Shown piece by piece: positions 45,501 to 56,689 of a stretch of DNA of 64,000 nt. Position numbers and translations under genes: made by a program. The stretch lies in assembly GCF_030867145.1 (NCBI RefSeq), contig NC_134442.1:7579001-7643000 (forward strand), read 5' to 3'. The DNA is from Opisthocomus hoazin (lineage: Eukaryota; Chordata; Aves; Opisthocomiformes; Opisthocomidae). The first letter of the stretch is position 1. Each line of letters opens with the position of its first letter. The notes beneath the pieces were generated by a model that was not told where the DNA came from, ran no database searches, and was given only the letters and a program-made list of their open reading frames with translations.

Positions 45501-46109
45501 AAGGAAAATTCCCTCTACTGTCCCACAATGCCCTGGTACATCCCAGTGACCTCCAGGTAGGGCATGACTCTTTCACCACTGCTCTCTAAGCCTGATGATG
45601 CAACTGGTTTTTTACTCATTTCTTTGTCAACCTATTCAGACATTAATGGCCTAACCTGGGAAAAAGGACATTGAGGGAGACCATGTCAGAAGGGTCAAAA
45701 ATGACATCCACTGTTCTTTACTCATGCACAAATGCCGATACTTCATCATGTTGGCAATCAGGCTTCAGAGACATGATGACCCATCATCAATCCATGCTGA
45801 CTGCTTTCGGACACATTCTTCTTTTTTCGGTGCACAGAAATGCCAAAGTGACCTTGTACAGCCTGGGGTTCCCTGGGTTGACTTTCTGACCTTTTTCAAC
45901 AACAGGCGTGACATTGCCTTGTCCTCACTCACAAGAGGAGGCCCTCTACCAAGACCATGAAGTTTTGAAAGGGATATTCCAAAGAAATGTCGATCTTCCC
46001 CTAGAACTTCATAACCGCTATTCTGCCTGTTAAAAGATGTATTGAATTCCTTCAAATTTTCATATATTTTCACCTGTCTTGGCTACTTCTAAAGTAATTT
46101 TTTAAACTT

Positions 46110-48140
46110 GCAGTCTGCCTAGACAAAGGCCCTTTCCATTATTGACCACTTTTCTCCTCCTTTTACTCTTTGTTCTCAGATTCCTGCGACCTACCGAGCT
46201 GCTATTTTGACATCAGGGAGTTAAAAGTTTGCGTGCCTTTCAGTAGACTAATTGTCTCCTTAGCCAACTCTCTAATTATGTTTATAACTAGTTTTTTTCC
46301 TCTACCTAGCTACAATATTTCTCGAAAGTGGATGCCTTATAAGAAGGCAACCTCATAAGACGTAGATTGTAATTACAGTAAGTTTGTACTGTGTGTTTTG
46401 TTTGTGGAATTTAATTATGCTTTAATTTTTCTTTTCCTGCAAATAGGAGAACTCCTGCTGTGCCTGTGTGCAGCCAGCTCTCTATGGAGAGGAGGTGGGA
46501 GATGGTGCAATGGAGCTGTAACATCCAGCTGCAGAGATCACTGGAGAAGTCTGATGCAAAGATTGGTGACGCAAGTCCCAGGTGGCTGATGAGAGAAACA
46601 TTAGGGTTGGGGAGGTGAGGAGCAAAAGTTGTCCATACAGAGTTTCAGACCTCAAGGGACTGCTTTTCCTACCTGTCCAGCCCTCCTGAGGAGACACCCT
46701 AGAACAATATCACTTGGAAAATTTTTCTACCACTAATTCTGTAAACTGAAAAGCAATTAAAAGTATCCCTTAAAATCAACAAATATTTTTATTACGCACA
46801 GTATGACACCTTCCTCCTTATCTACTCTATGAATAAACTCCAGCTAGTGGTAGAATTCTTGAAGAAGTGAAGAAAATTACATGAGCCTTTTAGCTTAGCA
46901 CTTTTTGTATTTTAATGAGCCCCTTGGGGTATTTGGTGTTGAGTCCATGAACCTCAGATGCTGAGAGGAGACAGAAAAAACTGTTCAGGAAGTCAGAAGC
47001 AATACTCCAAGTACCTGGAAGCACTGATTGGCCCCACTGCGGGCCATTACTGACAAAGCCTCCCCAAGGACTCCTTAGAGCAGAGAATGGGAGGCCATTA
47101 TTGCAGGTAGGCAAAGGCGTTGTGCAGGTGGCTGCAATGCTGAGAAAACCCTTGGTCTTCTTTATGCAGCAGCAAGGCCAAGGCCTGAGCCCCAGGCCCT
47201 GGGAAGGCAGATACTGTCCCTCACCTGTGGCTCAGGGCTCTTTATGGGGACAGCTGAATGTGTGGGTGAGCAATGACAAGTGTGGGAAAATTCTGCAAAA
47301 CCTCTCAGCCTCCCAAAGAAGACGCAAGGATGAAACACAGTTCAGAGCCTCAAAAGAAAGTTTCTCCTGGTAGGAATCGGTGTTAGAGGCAACTGCCATA
47401 CCGTAGCCAAGGGGACAAAGCCCTTGGTCCTGTTGAAACCTTTAGCCCAGCCAGAGTCCTTAGCCATCTTTACTACATGCTGTCCTACACTGTCCCATGT
47501 GCACAATTCTTTCCCTTCAGCCTCTAGTCACACATCTTTACTTCCTACCCAGTGCTCACACCAGCATTTCCGTACATTAATTGATGTCTCTCCACGTTCA
47601 CTGGCTTCTCCTTGACATTCATATCCATGGGCTGATCCAGACTCTATCTGGGTGACCTCTTACACAGCAAAAATACCCTATGAGGGAGACCTCTTTTTCT
47701 TCACCTCTACCCTGACCTTTCCAAGCAGCATTTTCTGAAGGTTTCCTTCCCTTCTCACTACCAAGAAAAGATCCACCACCTCTGAAACAACCCTTCAGGC
47801 AGATGCAGGCTACTACTTCAGTGCCCTCAGCCTCCACAAGACTAAAGAAGCCCAGGTCCCTCAGCCTCTCTACAGAAGCCGTAAAACCCATCCTGGCAGA
47901 TCTCCTCTAGAACCTTTCTGGTTCCTACACATTCCTCCAGAATGGGGAGCCCCACGTGCAGACACACTAGATCAGATGTGACTGCACCAGTGCTGAGTCA
48001 AGGTGGTGTAAGTCTCTGGTCTGGGTTGACAGGCTCCTGCTAATGCAGCCCTGTATGCTGTTGGCCTTATTCACTTTGAGCATGCGCCACTCGCTCATAT
48101 GGCATCCCTTGGTATGCCCAGGCCCTTCTCCTCAGGGTCA
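46110..48140 (+). repeat. Unit U, copy 5
   Basis: Sister of 6480-8470 within duplication copy 2, with all markers in order and the ancient CR1 end at 47810-48100 (minus). It is the closest relative of copy 1. Confidence 0.65.
47810..48100 (-). repeat. Ancient CR1 fragment at end of unit U copy 5
   Basis: Plus text GACTAAAGAAGCCCAGGTCC and ATGGGGAGCCCCACGTGCAG is the same decayed CR1 text as at 8.2 kb. Confidence 0.5.
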
Positions 48141-50318
48141 CTCTTGAGCTGTTCAGGTGCCTACCTGCCCGCATTTATTTGAGTTATTCTCACATCCCAA
48201 AATGACTTGTAACTTCTTGTAAAACTTCATCAGGCTTCTACTGCCAAATCTAAAAGCTTCTCAAAGTTCCCCCTGGAGTGAAGCTCTCTTTTGTCCACTT
48301 CTAATGTGTGCGTACCAGATTTGTGGTGCCTCTGACAAGACAGCAGCATGAGGAGTTGCAGGACAGTACAGATAGTAGAAGGAGGTACCTGTTGAATGGA
48401 ACTGCTGACCAAGGGAAGAATTGTCATGGTGACAAGCTTGGAAATGCCAAATGAAGCTGCAAAGGAAGCCAAACTAGGGATGGGAGGGACAGGTAAACAC
48501 AGATGACCTCTTTGCGTGGGAGGGTACAACGACGGTCAAGGAGAAGAAGCTGTGAGTGAGACACAGCTGAAGCCAGGACAGCATCTGCCCCTTTTTGTAT
48601 AAAATACAAATTGTATAAAATCTACATCACACTCAGATCCCACAGTTTCCAGTAAATGATCACCAGTTTTCCTGTCCTTTGATTTACACACAGAGATAAC
48701 ATTCCTTACCATATGGGTCATCCCTCTAAAATGTTCGTTGAGTTCACTTAGGTTGGGTTCCATCTGTCATAACAGCCTTTCAGGGCAGGGGAAATGGTGT
48801 GTGCTGTTGGATTGTCACATGCTGCATGTGGGATGATAATGGAAGATTGGCAAGGAGGATTGTCAACGTGCTCAAGTGACTTGCATCTGGGGTGTGAAAA
48901 ACACATATAGCATACTAATCATTGTTTAGTCTTGTGTGCTTGACAAGTAGAAGGTCTGTGTTTGGATAACATGGGCCTGTGATAGACTCCAAGGTAATCT
49001 GTCAAATATGCTTGAGATTCCTGCCTTGCTGCGGGAAGGATCAAAGCACAGTGGAAAGTTATGTCTGGGTGAATCCCTGAAATACTAGGGCGAAAGCAGC
49101 AGGTTCAGCAGCTGGCACTCTTTCTCTAGCAAGAAGTGATCTCTGCATATGGTCCCACAGACCCACTGAGCAGGCACCGCACAGGACAGTGTGCATTCAG
49201 AGTGGGGAATAGTTCCCCTGAAATGATGCCTACAGTAGTTCTCAGTGTTTGTTTTCCCATGGCCTTCCTGTCAGGCAGCTGCTCCAAGCTCCTGGAGAGG
49301 CTGTGTTCTATGTAGGGCTTCACAGCCTTGCTCGAGGGTCTGCCAGGATGTAGGCCAAAAGAGAGGCCCAGCAGGAGGGTGGAGACGTCTTTACAGCAAA
49401 ACTTACCTAGAAACCTGTGTTGAGAGGCCCGTGACTGAAATGGCCAGTGAGAAATGGCCAATGGCTGAGCGGTTACAAAGGCACCTGGGCCACCTTCCTA
49501 GTCTGTCTGTGCCACCAAGGGCACAGACCAGTCTCCTCTCTCCTGTACCTGTATACGTTCCAACGCTTCCATCAGCCCTGGCTCTGCACCTCAAACCCTT
49601 GGGTGTGAGTCTTCCCCCTGCACAGTCAGGCAGCACGAGTTATACATTGATGGTTTTCCCTCCCAGGTACTTCTCAGTCCAGAGCAGCTCCCTCCAAGCT
49701 CTCCCACCTCCCCTGCCCTCTTTCCACTGACAATGTCCTCTCCCCAGCACAGCCCAGTCTGGGCTGGCCCCACAGCAGTGCCCACCGCAGGGTGCTCTGG
49801 GCAGTCACTCCACAACCTCAGCCCCTCTGAAGAGCACAGCAGCTGCTGGGGCTCAGAGAGGACTCAGCCCCAGAGATGAAGGACCATGCATAGCAGAAAG
49901 AAAAGGAGGCATCCTGTGTCCCCTGCTCTCCTCTCCAGGAGATCCTGAGAGCTTTGCAGCCCCTCCATGCCATTCTGTCTCCCCAGGCCAGCACAAAAGC
50001 CCTGGCCATTCCAGTTCTCAAGAGCTCTGACTGCTCCAGGCACAGACCAGCCTTCCAAGAGCTGGTGCAGCTAGAAAGGTGTTTTCATTTCCCATTCATT
50101 CCTTGTACCCTGAGGATGGATGTCTGACACAAAAGTTTCTGCAGTTTCATTTATTTCACTTACATACAAGAAGATACTCCCCATTTGCACAAAGTCTCAG
50201 GGTCACACAAGATGGGTGAATTTTCAAGAAGGAGGGGAAGAAAAATTACATAATTCAAAGACAAGAAAATCACAAATGGGATGAAAAAATGTAATGCTGG
50301 AAAGACAGACCTGGCCTG

Positions 50319-51296
50319 TTATGACCTGCACTGGCAGACATTTGCAGAGGGAAGTAGGAAGTGTATGGCTTCTGAAAAATGTCTAGTCGTCAGTTTCCTT
50401 AGAGCAGCCTTGATCTCCTGGTTCCTTACGCTGTAAATGAGGGGATTCACTGCTGGAGGAACCACCGAATACAAAATAGCCACCACCAGATCCAGGGATG
50501 AGGAAGAGAAGGAGGGGGGCTTAAGGTAGGCAAACATGGCAGTGCTGATAAACAGGGAGACCACTGCCAAGTGAGGGAAGCACGTGGAAAAGGCTTTGTG
50601 CCGTCCCTGCTCAGAGGGGATCCTCAGCACGACCCTGAAGATCTGCACATAGGACAGCACAATGAAAACAAAACACCCCAAACCTAAAGATAAACTAACC
50701 ACAAAAAGCCCAGCTTTCCTGAGGTAGGATTCTGAGCAGGAGAGCTTGAGGATCTGGGGGATTTCACAGAAGAACTGATCCACAGCATTGCCCTTGCAGA
50801 GGGGTATGGAAAATGTATTGGCAGTGTGCAGGAGAGCATTGAGCAAAGCACTGCCCCAGGCAGCTGCTGCCATGTGGACACAAGCTCTGCTGCCCAGAAG
50901 GGTCCCGTAGTGCAGGGGTCTGCAGATGGCAACGTAGCGGTCATAGGCCATGATGGTCAGAAGAGAGTACTCTGCACCAAAGAAGAAAAATACAAAGAAG
51001 ACCTGGGCACAGCAACCCCAGTAGGAAATGTCCCTGGTGTCCCAGAAGGAATTGGACATGGATTTGGGGAGAATGGTGGAGATGGAGCCCAGGTCAATGA
51101 GGGAGAGTTTGAGGAGGAAGAAGTACATGGGGGTGTGGAGGCAGTGGTCGCAGGCTATGGTGGTGATGATGAGGACATTGCTGAGGAGGGCAGCCAGGTA
51201 GATGGCCAGGAAGAGCCAGAAGTGCAAGAGCTGCAGCTCCCGTGTGTCTGCAAATGCCAGAAGGAGGAACCTAGTGACGAAGCTGCTGTTGGACAT
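50319..51296 (-). CDS. Olfactory receptor, OR14-like (gene D), longer tail
   Basis: 325 residues. It keeps glycosylation site NSS at 3-5, Asn40, LHTPMYFF at 53-60, MAYDRY at 116-121, C95 and all three loop-2 cysteines, KAFSTC at 234-239 and NPLIYS in TM7. After AALRKL it departs from its relatives: where genes A and B have IQS(A/V)VFQQQ and stop, this frame reads on through TTRHFSEAIHFLLPS to VCQCRS, 14 residues longer. Comparing the DNA with gene C, small length changes just before the family stop appear to have moved the frame. Two other oddities: Cys52 for Arg and Lys63 for the usual Asn of LLNLS. The first 300 residues look functional. Start fixed by an acceptor 23 nt upstream. Confidence 0.9.
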   Translation of the reverse strand: MSNSSFVTRFLLLAFADTRELQLLHFWLFLAIYLAALLSNVLIITTIACDHCLHTPMYFFLLKLSLIDLGSISTILPKSMSNSFWDTRDISYWGCCAQVFFVFFFFGAEYSLLTIMAYDRYVAICRPLHYGTLLGSRACVHMAAAAWGSALLNALLHTANTFSIPLCKGNAVDQFFCEIPQILKLSCSESYLRKAGLFVVSLSLGLGCFVFIVLSYVQIFRVVLRIPSEQGRHKAFSTCFPHLAVVSLFISTAMFAYLKPPSFSSSSLDLVVAILYSVVPPAVNPLIYSVRNQEIKAALRKLTTRHFSEAIHFLLPSANVCQCRS

Positions 51297-51319
51297 TTGC
51301 TTCCACTGGCTATGGTGAT

Positions 51320-51345
51320 CTGTTGAAAAGGAAAATGTAGTACTG
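51320..51345 (-). other. Splice acceptor before gene D start
   Basis: On minus, TACATTTTCCTTTTCAACAG ends with AG at 51321-51320, leaving a 23-nt leader. Confidence 0.65.
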
Positions 51346-53879
51346 ATTCATGACAGACTTCTCTGAGCAGAATGTGTTGCTTGTCTCATAGCAACCCCAT
51401 AGTCAGAGTCAGTATTTTCAGGAAGACCTCTCTTCAGCTCCTTCACCTGGGCTCTGGGTTTTGCTGGCTTGGGGGGGCCGTTGTGAGCAGAAATTCTGTA
51501 ATGGATTCCCGAGCAGTCCTTCTTGCTGTGCAGGAAGAGAGAACTAGGAACGCAAGGAGATCTTGAATAAAAGTTACTCGTGATTTACGAAACACCTTTT
51601 TGTCACTGTTGTTCCTAATTTGCCCAGCTGCAGAACTGAGCTGAGGGGAATCTGTTCCGTTTATTTGGTTCCAGTCGCACCTGCCACATTTAGGAGTGGG
51701 TCTGGATGGCTGAAATCCCTGACATTTCTAACGCACTCCAAGTGAAATCCTGTGGGTCCTGAGAGGCAGAGGGACTGTCCCTCAGTGCAGAGTGAGGAGA
51801 GCTGCTCTGCCCCTCAGCCCTGTGCTCAGCTGTGCTGGCAGCTGGGAGCTGGAGGAGGAGCACACTCAGGTGTTCCCCTCAAAAGAAAGTGGATACTGCT
51901 GAGAGCAGAGGAATCCAGGTTCAGAGAGCAATTGGGCAGACTCACTGCCTTTTCTCATCTCCCCCCTCCCAGACTGGGACACCGAGGCACCATTGCATCT
52001 GCCCACGTACAGCTGCCCAGCAGCAGTGCCATGGCCTTAGCACCGAGGTGTCTTCTCCATGGAGATCCTGGGTAGAACAGAGATACTGTGGGAGAGCTGT
52101 GCCCTTTGGCAGGGCACCCTGCAGCCCAGCAGGACCCTCCAGGGAAACAGCGGGATGTCCTGAAGTTGTCTGGAGGGGACTGGGGCACTTGGCTCCCACA
52201 GAAACATCTACATTGCAGGACCCAAAGGGTCAGCATCTGAACAGGAGCTGAACCTGTCACCCCCAAACCTCACTCCCCACACTGACTCAGCAAATCAAGC
52301 TGTGAGACCAAGGGCAGCCCAGGCAAGAGGGGATGGCAGTGAGATGTCACAATGGGCTTGCCAAGGGAGAAGGGACATACAAAGACAGATGGAAATCAGG
52401 AGCTTTTCCTTTTCTGACCTCTGGTTTCTGAGAGGAGTGGCTGAGTGGAAGGTGTCTGTGCCGCAGGGACAGCAGGGACGTTCCCCCATCCCCCTCCCCA
52501 GTGTTTCTGGCAGCAGCTCCCTCTCACTCCCTGCCTGTGTCTCTGCTCCTTGGAGCTGCTCCTGGCAGGAGCCATCTCCCTGGCCCCAGCTCAACTCCCT
52601 GTCAGTGCTCACAAACCCCGTCCCACTCGCTGTGTGCTCACCTCTGCCCTGCCAACACCTCCCAGGGGCAGGGCACTGCCCAGGGACATCTCTGTGCGAG
52701 CAGGGGCTGAAAACCAGATCACAGAAACCTGATGTGGCTGGAAAGAGGAAGATGTCACTGAGGTGGATGGAGGCAGTTGGGTACAGTGCTTTGAGGTGCT
52801 TCTCCCTGAGTTACCGGTCTCTCAGTGTAAGACACTAGGCATCTCAAAGCACATTCTTCAGCAGAAATGAGAACTTTTGTCTCCAGTATCAAACCCAGAC
52901 AACCAGACAAAGAGTCAGGAAAGGTCCTTGTTTTTCCAGGAGCCACTAAAATGATGTGCTTCTTGAGAAGTCCCCTTAGAAAGACATGAGGTAGAGCTGA
53001 AGCTGTGAGAAGCCCTGACCCATGCAGCACTCTTCAAAGCAAAAAGACCCTGCCCTGCTATGGGACACTCCTTCAACCCAGAACTTCTCCCCTCAACACC
53101 ATGGGGAGCTTCTTAGACAGTCTGAACACTGATCCTGGCAGGCAGCAGAGATCCTTCCGTAGAACACAGCCTCCTGGATTGCAGGGACCCTGCTCTGAAG
53201 GACAATCCTGGGGACCTCTGGCTGCACACCTGCCTTCCTAATCCTGCAGACAAGCCTGGGAGAAGAGAGTTGCCTTGCCCTGTCCCTCTGATGCACCAGA
53301 AGCAGTCCCTTCTCTGAAGCACATCCTTCTGCATCAAACCAGCATAACCAGGAGAGCCATCCTGACAGCTCCTATCAGCCATGGCATGTGCCATGCCTAG
53401 GAAACCCTTCCAAGACACTCATCTGCATTGCCCTGTAGCCACAGACTTACCATATCATGGGTTCTGATGAATTCCCTGCCACTGAGCTCTCAGCATCCTC
53501 CCACCCCACACTGCCTTTAACCTCTCTCTGCCTCGCTCCTCTCCCCTCGCTGCCTGCAGGCAGTGTCCTCAGCCCTGCTGTGCTTGGCAGAGGAGCTGCT
53601 CCTGGGCACAGCTGTCTTTGCAGTGCTTCTTGGTTGCCATGATCTCCCTCCTTCCCAGGAGCCCAGCCCAGCTCAGCAGCACAGGACCAGCCCAAGGCAG
53701 CACTTTCTCTACCCTCTCTGGGCCTCCTCCAGTTGTCCCTGGGGCTCCAGGACAACTTGCTGTGAAACAGGCTGAAGTAATCACTGAAGTTTCCTCCATC
53801 ACATCAGGAGGCAAACTTCTTTGCAGCAAATCTTTTGTCCAACTGGTGACAAAGTTAATCCAAGAGTCACCTCTTCCTG
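51346..53879. other. Upstream flank of gene D; no protein gene seen
   Basis: Relative of 13641-15850. The 178-residue plus frame at 52302-52838 and others are not kept in unit A or C. An untranslated exon and promoter are expected but cannot be placed. Confidence 0.45.
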
Positions 53880-54536
53880 TCCCACTATGAGACAGGATAC
53901 CCAGACTGTGAAAGGCAGGAATATCCTGGACCTATGCAAACAACAGGTGACATTTGAGAGACCAGAGATGGTCCAGGAGATGTGCAGGTAACTATAAGCT
54001 CTGATCGAGCCATAAAGAGGGACAGGGAAATGTCTATGGTCATCATTCTGGAGACTGGTAGAGCCTGCCTTGAGCCACCTGCAGTGACAGCAGATGCCCA
54101 CATCTAGGGCAACGAAGCCTGTTCCTGCTCGTTATGTTCAGGGCAGCCTGGAGAGGAATTCCTCTGAGCAAATGCAGTCATTGCCATCTGCAGAGCTGGG
54201 TCTCTCTCTCTTCTCCACCAGCTGTATTTACCAGATCTCCATTGGCAGCTCTGGCAGGTTTCCCACAGACACCCCTACAAGGCCTGACCTAACTCAGGGA
54301 GCTGCTCATTTTGAAGGTGAACTACACCCTGTGATGCTACCTGAGGTACCAGGGCTCTCCAGCACAACCGCATGCAGCCAGCAAGGACAGCACAAGGCTT
54401 GCAGGAACACCATCCCCATTCAGAGCAGCCATGTAACAGGCCCCAAGAGAATCTCAGGCATGTTCAGTGCTTTTGTTCTTTCTTGCCATGAGGCAAGTCC
54501 TGTCCCACCTCTATCCAGTAGATGTAGGCGATGCTT

Positions 54537-54590
54537 CTCCCACATCGACGATGTGGGACATCTCCCACATCGACAATCTCCCACATTTGA
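54537..54590 (+). repeat. Local triplication with a small hairpin
   Basis: CTCCCACATCGACGATGTGG, CTCCCACATCGACAAT and CTCCCACATTTGATGAT follow each other. The first contains CCCACATCG-A-CGATGTGGG, a 9-bp perfect stem with a one-base loop (54539-54557). The paralogue near 31403 has only one CTCCCACAT. Confidence 0.75.
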
Positions 54591-55109
54591 TGATGCAATC
54601 AAGGAAGAGATCAATGATTTTCACAGTGTTCTTGGATCACGGTATGTCCATAACCAAGGACATTATTGAAAGAACCCTGTCCTTCCTGGGGATCAGCTTT
54701 AACTTCACCTTAAGCCCTCCTGAGCTGCAGGGGTACCAGGGACAGCAAAGCCCTGTCCTGCCAGGGAGTCCAGCTCTGCGTACCTCTGGTTCTGAGGGTT
54801 CATCAGGTTATTCATTCATTAGGGAGTCCTCATTTCCTCTTTACGTTGCCATTTTCCCTCCAAACTAGCATGCTCTGAAGCAAAGATTTTGCTTGCATGG
54901 GACCTTGGGCACTCGGGAACATCTTTCTTTGTTTCACGTCTGAGCCTGGCCCTGGTGCCATGGCTGAAGTCCAGAAAATCTGTGTTCTGACATAAAGAAT
55001 CTGTAGTCAGGGAGAGGAAGGGGCCTAAATCTTATTTAGCCAGCCTGAGGAAGTCTTGTGGTCAAAGGCCTCACATCTTAGCGGGGACTTTAATGACCCT
55101 GGGTATTGG

Positions 55110-55377
55110 GTTTCCATGGTAAGGCTTTGGTGGCAGTGAGGGGGGCTGCAGCAGTGGTTTAGGTGAGAAGAGATCAAGAGTTGACTCCGTTTTGAAGAGA
55201 CCAGGTTTCAGCTGTCTCTGAAATGGACCAGCCACTGCCCAAAACTGAGCCAATACACAATTGTGGTGGCCCTTCTCTGCTGACCTATTGGAGAAAAGAC
55301 AAAAGAGAGTGGGCAGCAGCTGTAAAAGAAATGAATGAGAGAAGCAACCCTGCAGACACCAAGGTGAGCGAAGAAGG
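55110..55377 (+). repeat. LTR-like dispersed repeat, 5' portion (sister of 31957-32222)
   Basis: Runs from TTTCCATGGTAAGGC to CAGACACCAAGGTGAGCG, same extent and surroundings as the unit B copy, so it was present before the two flanks duplicated. Confidence 0.5.
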
Positions 55378-55596
55378 AGATGGAATGAGAGAGAGAGATT
55401 TGGTGGGCAGCTGGTGGCAAAGATTCATCTGACTCCCATGACATTCACTGGACAGCAGAGTGCAAATTATCCTTTAGGTGTCTGGCGGTTCTTTGCATCA
55501 GCTCTTTAGCACAGATGGACCAACAAACTTGATGCTCACCAGGATCTGAAAACCTGTGTCATCCTGGTCAGCCTTGGCTCCAGTAGCAAAGCCATA

Positions 55597-56180
55597 GTGG
55601 AGTCTCAGCTCCCAAAGGGAGTGTGGAAGGAGAGCAGCAGAGTGCAGACACCAGGTCTCAGGGTGTCAGACGTTGGCCGAGGCCGGGAACTTCCAATGGG
55701 CAGTGTCACTCAAGGGCAGCAGAATTCAGTGCAACTGCTTCTCAAGGACAGCATCCTCTGTGCCCATAAAGTGTCTGTGCTGATACTCCAGCAACCAAGA
55801 GGACCTCACAGGACACCAGCTTGGCTAAACAAGCAACTTCTTGGGAAGCTCCATGGAAAAAGGCTAACAGAGAGGGTGTGGACAGAGGATCTCACTTCCA
55901 AGGAGGAATTTAGAAATAGGGAGGGTTTTAGGAAGGCCAAATCTCCCCAGGAGGTAATACTTGCAAGGGGGTCCAAGGGCATCAGGATAAGCTGTTAGTA
56001 CTGAAGGTACAGCTCAAGAATAAGTAACAAAAATAATGTGTGGCCACTGCTGAACTTGGTGAGAGAAGGTACAGATCACTGTGAGGTACTCTGTCCTCTT
56101 CCCCTCTGTTTTCACACACAAAGTCTGCCAGGCCTTGGTGCCTTGAAGCAGGACTCTGCAGAAGAAAAACCAGCAGAGGA
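55597..56180 (+). repeat. Ancient CR1 ORF2 fragment (endonuclease-RT linker)
   Basis: Better kept than its sister at 32.4 kb: PAWLNKQLLGKLHGKRLTE, VWTEDLTSKEEFRN and GFRKAK match [33 protein letters not shown] and DVTRKAK of the young CR1. Further on, WPLLNLVREG corresponds to GPLLNEAG after a break. Decayed, non-functional. Confidence 0.65.
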
Positions 56181-56209
56181 TGTAGATCATTTCTGAACTT
56201 TCTCAACTT

Positions 56210-56375
56210 TCCCTTCAGCACTTTCTTAACCCCTTCCGGGCCCTGACAGGTATCCCTGGAGTTCCAGGGGAAGCTGCTGTGAAACAACCTGAAGGAACCT
56301 CTGATGTTCCCTCGCTCAGCTGGGGAGAGAAAGATTTAGGTCCAGCAGTGGCATTTACCTCATCAGAGACAGATT
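56210..56375. repeat. Orphan fragment of an OR-unit upstream edge
   Basis: CTGTGAAACAACCTGAAGG and CTCAGCTGGGGAGAGA plus AGCAGTGGCATTTACC repeat the marker at the far edge of the OR units (closest to 15690-15790 in unit A). No receptor follows directly, so a further partial copy of the unit was left here. Confidence 0.6.
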
Positions 56376-56394
56376 TAGGTCCAAGGGACAATGT

Positions 56395-56685
56395 TCAGTG
56401 TGATGGGATTTTTTCCCAAGGAACCATCACTCGCGGTGTAGCCCTGCTTTCCTGGAAATGGCTAGATATCAGCCTGCCGATGGGAAGTAGTGGATAAATT
56501 GCTTATTTTCCTTTGCTTTTTTTCCTTTTCCACACAGCATTTGCTTTCCCTGTCAAACTGTCTTTATCTCCACCCATGAGTTGTCTCACTTTTACTTTTC
56601 TCATCGTCTCTCCCATCCCAACAGGGGGAGTGAGCGAGCAGCTGTGTGGTGCTCAGCTGCCTAGCAGGGGTTAAACCACAACATT
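56395..56685 (+). mobile_element. LTR remnant, 3' half, avian ERV-L type
   Basis: Shows GCCTGCCGATGGGAAGTAGT, AAACTGTCTTTATCTCCACC, GGGGGAGTGAGCGAGCAGCT and ends GGTTAAACCACAACA at about 56683. Only the poly(A)-side half is present. It borders the orphan OR-unit fragment. Confidence 0.7.
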
Positions 56686-56689
56686 TATT

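Larger units (their letters stand above)
43460..49130 (+). repeat. Segmental duplication, copy 2 (partner 3180-9880)
   Basis: Direct-orientation partner of 3180-9880, about 40 kb away. It lacks the CR1 at 3.5 kb and the LTR at 8.8-9.3 kb, and has a much shorter LTR remnant at 44868-45062. From 49190 on the homology continues as OR unit D against unit A. No host gene seen in it. Confidence 0.85.
49190..53890 (-). repeat. OR duplicon unit D
   Basis: Downstream flank 49190-50318, receptor 50319-51296, upstream flank to the GAAACAGGCTGAAGTAATC marker near 53765. It is the direct-orientation partner of unit A within the larger duplication. Contains the uninterrupted site CTGCCTTTAACCTCTCTCTG near 53510, the empty version of the unit B CR1 insertion. 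Confidence 0.8.
53880..56209. repeat. Duplicated flank beyond unit D (partners 31260-33000 and 61290-62030)
   Basis: Shares order with the flank beyond unit B over its whole length and with that beyond unit E over the first 600 bp (CCATTCAGAG(C/T)(A/G)G near 54417 with 62010). Contains the LTR-like 5' portion and old CR1 listed separately. The 191-residue frame at 54094-54669 is broken in unit B, so I reject it as a gene. Confidence 0.7.

Noticed and set aside
54094-54669. 191-residue plus-strand frame behind unit D
   Set aside because: It runs through the local triplication, and the sister sequence behind unit B does not keep the frame.
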